A stretch of 64,000 nt of DNA from Trichostrongylus colubriformis (taxonomy: Eukaryota > Nematoda > Chromadorea > Rhabditida > Trichostrongylidae): the NCBI GenBank assembly GCA_963978905.1, contig OZ022261.1:11533992-11597991 (forward strand), given 5' to 3'. Position numbers and translations under genes: made by a program. Of this stretch, positions 59,564 through 64,000 are shown one piece after another; the first letter of the stretch is position 1, and each line of letters begins with the position of its first letter. The notes beneath the pieces were generated by a model. That model was not told where the DNA came from. It saw nothing but the letters and a program-made list of their open reading frames with translations, and made no database searches.

Positions 59564-60284
59564 AGCATTAGGGCTAGACTCGTTCTATGAAAAAAGAATG
59601 AATGTCACTATTGCCGTCAGTCGATAGCTGGTGTACAGCGGAGCCAAAATCAAGCGCTAGGCTCAAGGCACTCCTGCTTAGCCGCTCCATGCCGATGGAT
59701 AGTGGATAGAACTATTGTTAGGTCGTAAAGGAAGTTCTAGCTCGGCACTGCAGGTCCACAAGATAAACCCAAAGTTCAAAGCGCGGCAATTTACGTATTG
59801 TGCACCTTGGTCAGAAAGATTTCCTGTATATAGGCTTTCCTCAGGATTCCATAAGGTCTTCGAATTATTCGGAGGATTTTTGAAGTGCTACAAAAAAGCA
59901 CTCTTTGAATGGCTTCTTTTCACGAATTCTTGTTTAGCCGAGTTGCAACTGACGCAAATTAAAATGTGAACCCTGCAAGAGGAGAAGGCATTGTCCTAGA
60001 TGGAACAGTTTGTTCCTGGTTTTAAAAGAAGTAAATGATTATTAACGAAGAAACTTCGTTCAAAAGATTTGAGGGGGAAAACAAGGAACTAGTTCAACCT
60101 CCGTTTCGCACGGGCCCTTAGACGTAGGTTAAACTTGAAAATAACCTTCCTCTGTGAAAATGAATTGCTTCAAATTGCAGTTGATCAAAGCGCATTAAAT
60201 AAAACAGTAGAAAGCGATAAAGCTCAGTACCTGCAGGGGATATCTGAAAGTATTGGCCATCACAATACAGATGTGGTTGAAGGA

Positions 60285-60672
60285 ATCTTGCACGGAAAAA
60301 TGAGTCTCTATTACCTATATGTTTATGTTGTACTTGCTTGATAAGAACCGCATGCAAAGTTTCTCACGAAAAAAAGAATCGGCTAAGATAGGATCCGGCT
60401 TCTCAAAGTGGCGGCCGAGAGGGCGGAGCCTCCGAGGTGCCTTTTACCATCTTCCGCCGTGGTAAATAGCGGAGAGTGGGACTGTTTACGTAATTTACTC
60501 TTCCACCTATGCGTCTCCAACCGCGACAGACGATGGGGCAGGCACCTTCTTGGAGACCACGCCTCCTCGGCCCCACTTTGAGGAGCGGTATCTTTGCAGG
60601 ATTCTCACTTTTTCGTTAGCAACTACAACATAAATATATGGGTAGTAGTAGAGCTCATTCTTTGTGCACAAT
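60285..60672. mobile_element. Foldback (palindromic) element, copy A
   Basis: About 120 bases at each end are inverted copies: the left contains TATATGTTTATGTTGTACTT and the right, inverted, TATATTTATGTTGTAGTTGC. The centre is itself palindromic and GC-rich (GTGGCGGCCGAGAGGGCGGA against CCTCGGCCCCACTTTGAGG). No coding capacity. Same family as 61262-61686 and the partial 30826-31060. Confidence 0.7.
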
Positions 60673-61261
60673 TCCTTTAACCCCCTCAGGTACCTCTGAT
60701 TCGCCAAAACTCAAAAAGGGGTTGGTCGACCCTCTGAGCAGACATGCGCGACCGCATTTTTCACACACTGCCCTCCAGAATTTAAAGGAGCTGCAGGCTG
60801 GAACCCTTTCTCTTTCGTCAGAGTCTCCAGATCCAACGCTAAGTAAACCCCACGTTTCCGAACTTTTCGGCAGCACCTTCAGTAGCAGTGTTAAGGGAGA
60901 TTTGAAATCGAATTCCCACCATCTCACATGGTGTAAATCATCAGATTTTAAAAATGTGACAAGCGAATATTCGTCATGTTCTCAAAAGTGTGACGAATCG
61001 AATGGTGTTAAGTCTGTGGGAAAAGATGCACTCCGACCCGAGTCATGTCCTCTCGAAGGTAAAGTTGTGGAGACCGGCTGAAACTTTCCTTACGGCCTGA
61101 TACTATCCCCTTCTTGATCATTCTTGAACAAGCACTCAAGAAACCCCAACTGATGACGCCTCCACCAGCGACTGACCTCGTTCGTGAATTCCTACTGCCC
61201 GCTGCTTGCCGTTTAACCTTGTCTTTTACCGGATACATCTTGTCGATACCTCACTTTCACA

Positions 61262-61686
61262 GCCAAGAAATCCGCGGAAAGAAGGGTTTCTTTGCTATCC
61301 ATATATGCTGTATTTGCCTGATAAGGGCCGCATGCAAAATTTCACGCGAAAAGTGAGAATTCGGTCAAGATACAGCTCCTCAAATTCTCGGCTGGGTGGG
61401 CGGGGACTCCGAGTGAAAGCCCCGTCCAGTTGTCCGCCGCGGTTGGGGACGGGGAGTGGTACTGTTCACGTAACTTTCTGTTCCTTTAATGCGTCTTCGA
61501 CCGCGGCAGACGACGGGGTGGGCACTTGCTTCGAGCTCCCGCTCACCCGGCCGAGATTTTATGGTGCTGCATCTTAGCGAGACCCACATTTTTTCGCGTG
61601 AAACTTTGGACACGTTAGGCAAATGCAGCACAAGTATATGGGTAACAGAAAAACTCACTTTCCGTGGACGATCCTTTTAGGTAAGG
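61262..61686. mobile_element. Foldback (palindromic) element, copy B
   Basis: The left arm (CATATATGCTGTATTTGCCT, then TTTCACGCGAAAAGTG) is mirrored on the right (TTTTTTCGCGTGAAACTTTG, then GGCAAATGCAGC). The GC-rich core around 61390-61560 folds on itself as in copy A. Related fragments occur at 51460-51575 and 30826-31060. Confidence 0.7.
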
Positions 61687-62063
61687 AAGACGCATGAAGT
61701 TAATGGACCATAGGTGAGTGCCTGCAGATAGATCAGAAAGGGGTCACGCAAACTGCCACTCTCTGTGCGTCACGCAGCTGTGCAGTAGCGTTGCCTGTGG
61801 TCCAATAGGACAGAGAATTCGCGTCATGGCGTTCGTCGTGGTGCGAGCTAGGGGCGACCGAGGTGTGTTTGGTTTGAACCGTACGCGTGTTTTGCGCCTT
61901 ATTGTGGGCGTAATCGTATTGAAAGTTACGTATCCCAACTACATCCGGCGCCTTAGCTCGCATCGCGTCGCGTGACGTACGCGGCTACGGGAAAAGTGCT
62001 TGATGGGCCATCGAGAAGAGCTATGTTCCAGCGAATCTCTCTTTGCGCTCTTACGACTATATA

Positions 62064-63629
62064 CAGTGCTCTGCATAATGACACAGCCACCTATATATTG
62101 TCCAAAAACTCTGTTTGCAGAGTGATTCAAAAAAAAAGTCTCTAAGTAAAAGATGTGGCCAGTGTGGACGCGCATTCGCGCATCAATATCAAACTGTAGT
62201 TGAGGAACAGAAAAATTTTCTCTTCATTTGTTTTGAAAATGTCGCTCTCCCTATTCTGCAAAATGATACAGCCACCTCGGATTTTCTCGTCGCTTTTGAC
62301 CTCCACTTGCTGAAGCTGTATTGTTGCTGTAGGCTCACCATTTCCAGGTAATGACAAGAAGAAAACTGCTTTCTGCTATAAGAAAAGATTAATTATCTCA
62401 AAATAAGACCTGCAGACTTACAAATGTCAGATCGCGCGAAAATAAAGACGGCTTTGCGCACTCCTCGATGATTTCAACTAGGATTCTGCAGGGTATGAAA
62501 CCAGAAGGAGCACTGAACGTTCTGCTACGCCTTCAGATAGAGACAAGCGCAGTATATCAAAAGATGCGTCAGGTTTTCCTAGGTCATGCTCGGGAACAAG
62601 ATCTTCGATGCAGCTTGAGGTGTCAACAAAGGCTGTTTATAGGAACCTGAAGGAGTGCAAATCCATTCCGAGGGAGGAAATGAGGAGGGCAGTGTTCAGA
62701 ACCTTAGACTATCGCGAAAGCATGGTCGGTTTTGCCAAGAGATGGATGAGAGCAGATCGGATTGAGTTGCTTGATACGTTCGAGAGTTTGTACACCTTTC
62801 CCTTACTGTTTTTTCCCCATGCTGTCCTTCTTTATAAGGAAAAGCAGATATGACTGCCCGGGCGACTACCGGCAGCATAGCATGATGAACAGACTTCGGC
62901 TTTCAAAAAGATCTTCAAAGGAGGAGGTGTCATGGCGTAGGGTCCAGTAATCTTCGGAATCTTTGTTTCGTTCTCGGAGGGATAAGCCATCCGATCACCG
63001 GATCTTCATGCTTCGTACCATTCTCTCATCGGCGTGTTGAAATCTACACCAAAACCTTGTTTCCGTGCAAGTTAATGGGCTATTTCCAGTCATCCGGAGC
63101 ACACCATCATCGTGACCGGCAGCGAATGGACGTTCTGACCTGGACGACAAACGCACCCGACCTTTCTGAGATGGGGAATTCGTTGAACTTATATGCCGCG
63201 AAGGAGTTACACGGAGAGAAGCCATTTCGAAGGAGTTGGGGAGTTTGAACAAGCCCTCATCGAAGCATGGCACCAAGTGGACTATAACATTCTCGAAAAC
63301 TTCATATGGGCCTAGAAAGTCAAAATTTTTGGATATTCTAGATGAAGGAGGTCCAGCTGCTTGTAATATTAGCATTTTTCCTTTTTGTTGTTTTCTCGTT
63401 GTTCGATACTTCAATCTGTTCGGTGGCTGTATCATTTTGCAGAATAGGAAAAGCGACTTTTCAAGACAGAGGAACAGAAAATCTTAATGTTTTCCAGCTA
63501 CAATTTGATATTGATGCGCGAATGCGCGTCCACACTGGCTACATCTTTTACTTAGAGACTTTTTCAAAACCACTCTGCAAGCAGAGCTTTGACAATTTAT
63601 AGGTGGCTGTATCATTATGCAGAGCACCG
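62064..63629 (+). mobile_element. Tc1-like element, full length but dead
   Basis: Starts CAGTGCTCTGCATAATG and ends CATTATGCAGAGCACCG, each flanked by TA (62062-62063 and 63630-63631). The TIRs extend well beyond 100 bases. The size, 1566 bp, is typical of Tc1. Transposase remnants run on the plus strand from an ATG at 62424 (SDRAKIKTALR) through FAKRWMRADRI to a C-terminal part near 63240, broken by many stops and frameshifts. It is the closest relative of the palindrome at 49637-51198 and shows what that copy lost. Confidence 0.85.
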
Positions 63630-63631
63630 TA

Positions 63632-64000
63632 TCTTGCTCTTAGTGACCTTAGCCACAATGAATCGTAATACTTTCAAACTCGTTGCGTTATACAGCTATA
63701 AAAGCAGAACAAGCTTCAATTAGGTGCGAATTGATTGTGTAATCAAGGTAATCACCATTGGCTTGAACAAAATCGTCAGCAGACAACAATCTAAGTGGCT
63801 TTATGTGGCTTCCGTTCCGTATTTATTCGACTACCATATGCAGCTTTGATAGCCTTTTGGCTGGAGTAATGGTTTTTGAGGCTTGATTACGCCCAGTGGC
63901 TAAGCCGTTTCCCAGTGAACAGGAATTAAAGCTAATCACTGTAGTTTAGAGTTAGGGACCCAAAGACCAAAGGCACGCGACTTCTTGCCTTACCTCATCG
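63632..64000. other. Right edge of window
   Basis: No complete feature. On the minus strand CGATGAG|GTAAGG near 63988-64000 is a strong splice-donor match and could end an exon lying just outside the window, perhaps the upstream part of the Hint gene. This is unproven. Confidence 0.25.

Larger units (their letters stand above)
57828..62063. other. Repeat-filled region upstream of the Hint exons
   Basis: Besides the inverted SINE pair and two foldback elements, no supported exon was found. The frames at 58100-58321 (-) and 60638-61081 (+) are open but lack splice context or recognisable family. This may be a long intron leading to the missing N-terminal exons of the Hint gene. Confidence 0.4.

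Noticed and set aside
60638..61081. 147-codon plus-strand Ser-rich frame
   Set aside because: Starts inside a foldback element, has no recognisable family and no splice context; left unannotated.

Overview
This window is eukaryotic, repeat-rich and AT-leaning, and looks like an intergenic-to-genic stretch of a nematode genome, probably a strongylid (hookworm-like) parasite. The reasons are short exons joined by introns with nematode-type TTTCAG acceptors, a nematode-style hedgehog-related Hint protein, a two-pore potassium-channel-like gene, and many Tc1/mariner, Penelope, BEL/Pao, RTE-like and MITE copies. The organism call is inference; the splice structures and repeats were read directly from the bases. 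No CRISPR, operon, rRNA or functional tRNA was seen.

Layout. Bases 1-6.5 kb: repeats and decayed sequence, including an 0.85 kb element with ~100 bp terminal inverted repeats (TIRs). 6.6-9.8 kb (+): a seven-exon gene for a secreted, beta-propeller-like protein of 369 residues, followed by a polyadenylation signal. 11.5-12.0 kb: a 0.56 kb ACAT microsatellite. 12.7-14.2 kb: a short BEL/Pao-like element with two LTRs. 18.1-21.2 kb: a mariner element with both TIRs and TA duplications, split by a broken Penelope-like element. 24.8-25.0 kb: a hAT-type MITE with target duplication.

25.2-41.2 kb (-): an 18-exon gene for a two-pore-domain (K2P) channel-like protein of 628 residues. Every junction is in phase and four membrane segments and two pore loops are readable. 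Both selectivity filters are non-canonical (GYN in pore 1, DFG in pore 2). A shorter 533-residue form results if exon 15 is read through to its own stop. Its introns hold several MITE families.

44.6-57.8 kb (-): the C-terminal part of a hedgehog-related protein, with a proline-rich linker and an autoprocessing Hint domain carrying the catalytic Cys and the T-x-x-H block. Its N-terminal domain lies to the right of 57.8 kb, probably outside the window, and one small exon near the 3' end could not be placed. Introns hold a ~1.56 kb Tc1-derived palindrome, an RTE-like reverse-transcriptase remnant and GC-rich duplicated repeats. 57.8-64 kb: repeats, including an inverted pair of tRNA-like (SINE-type) units, two foldback elements and a full-length but dead Tc1-like element.

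The three genes do not form an obvious pathway. The K2P-like and Hint genes are consecutive on the minus strand about 3.3 kb apart. The most interesting item is the channel with altered filter residues, followed by the nested mariner/Penelope insertion and the large palindromes.
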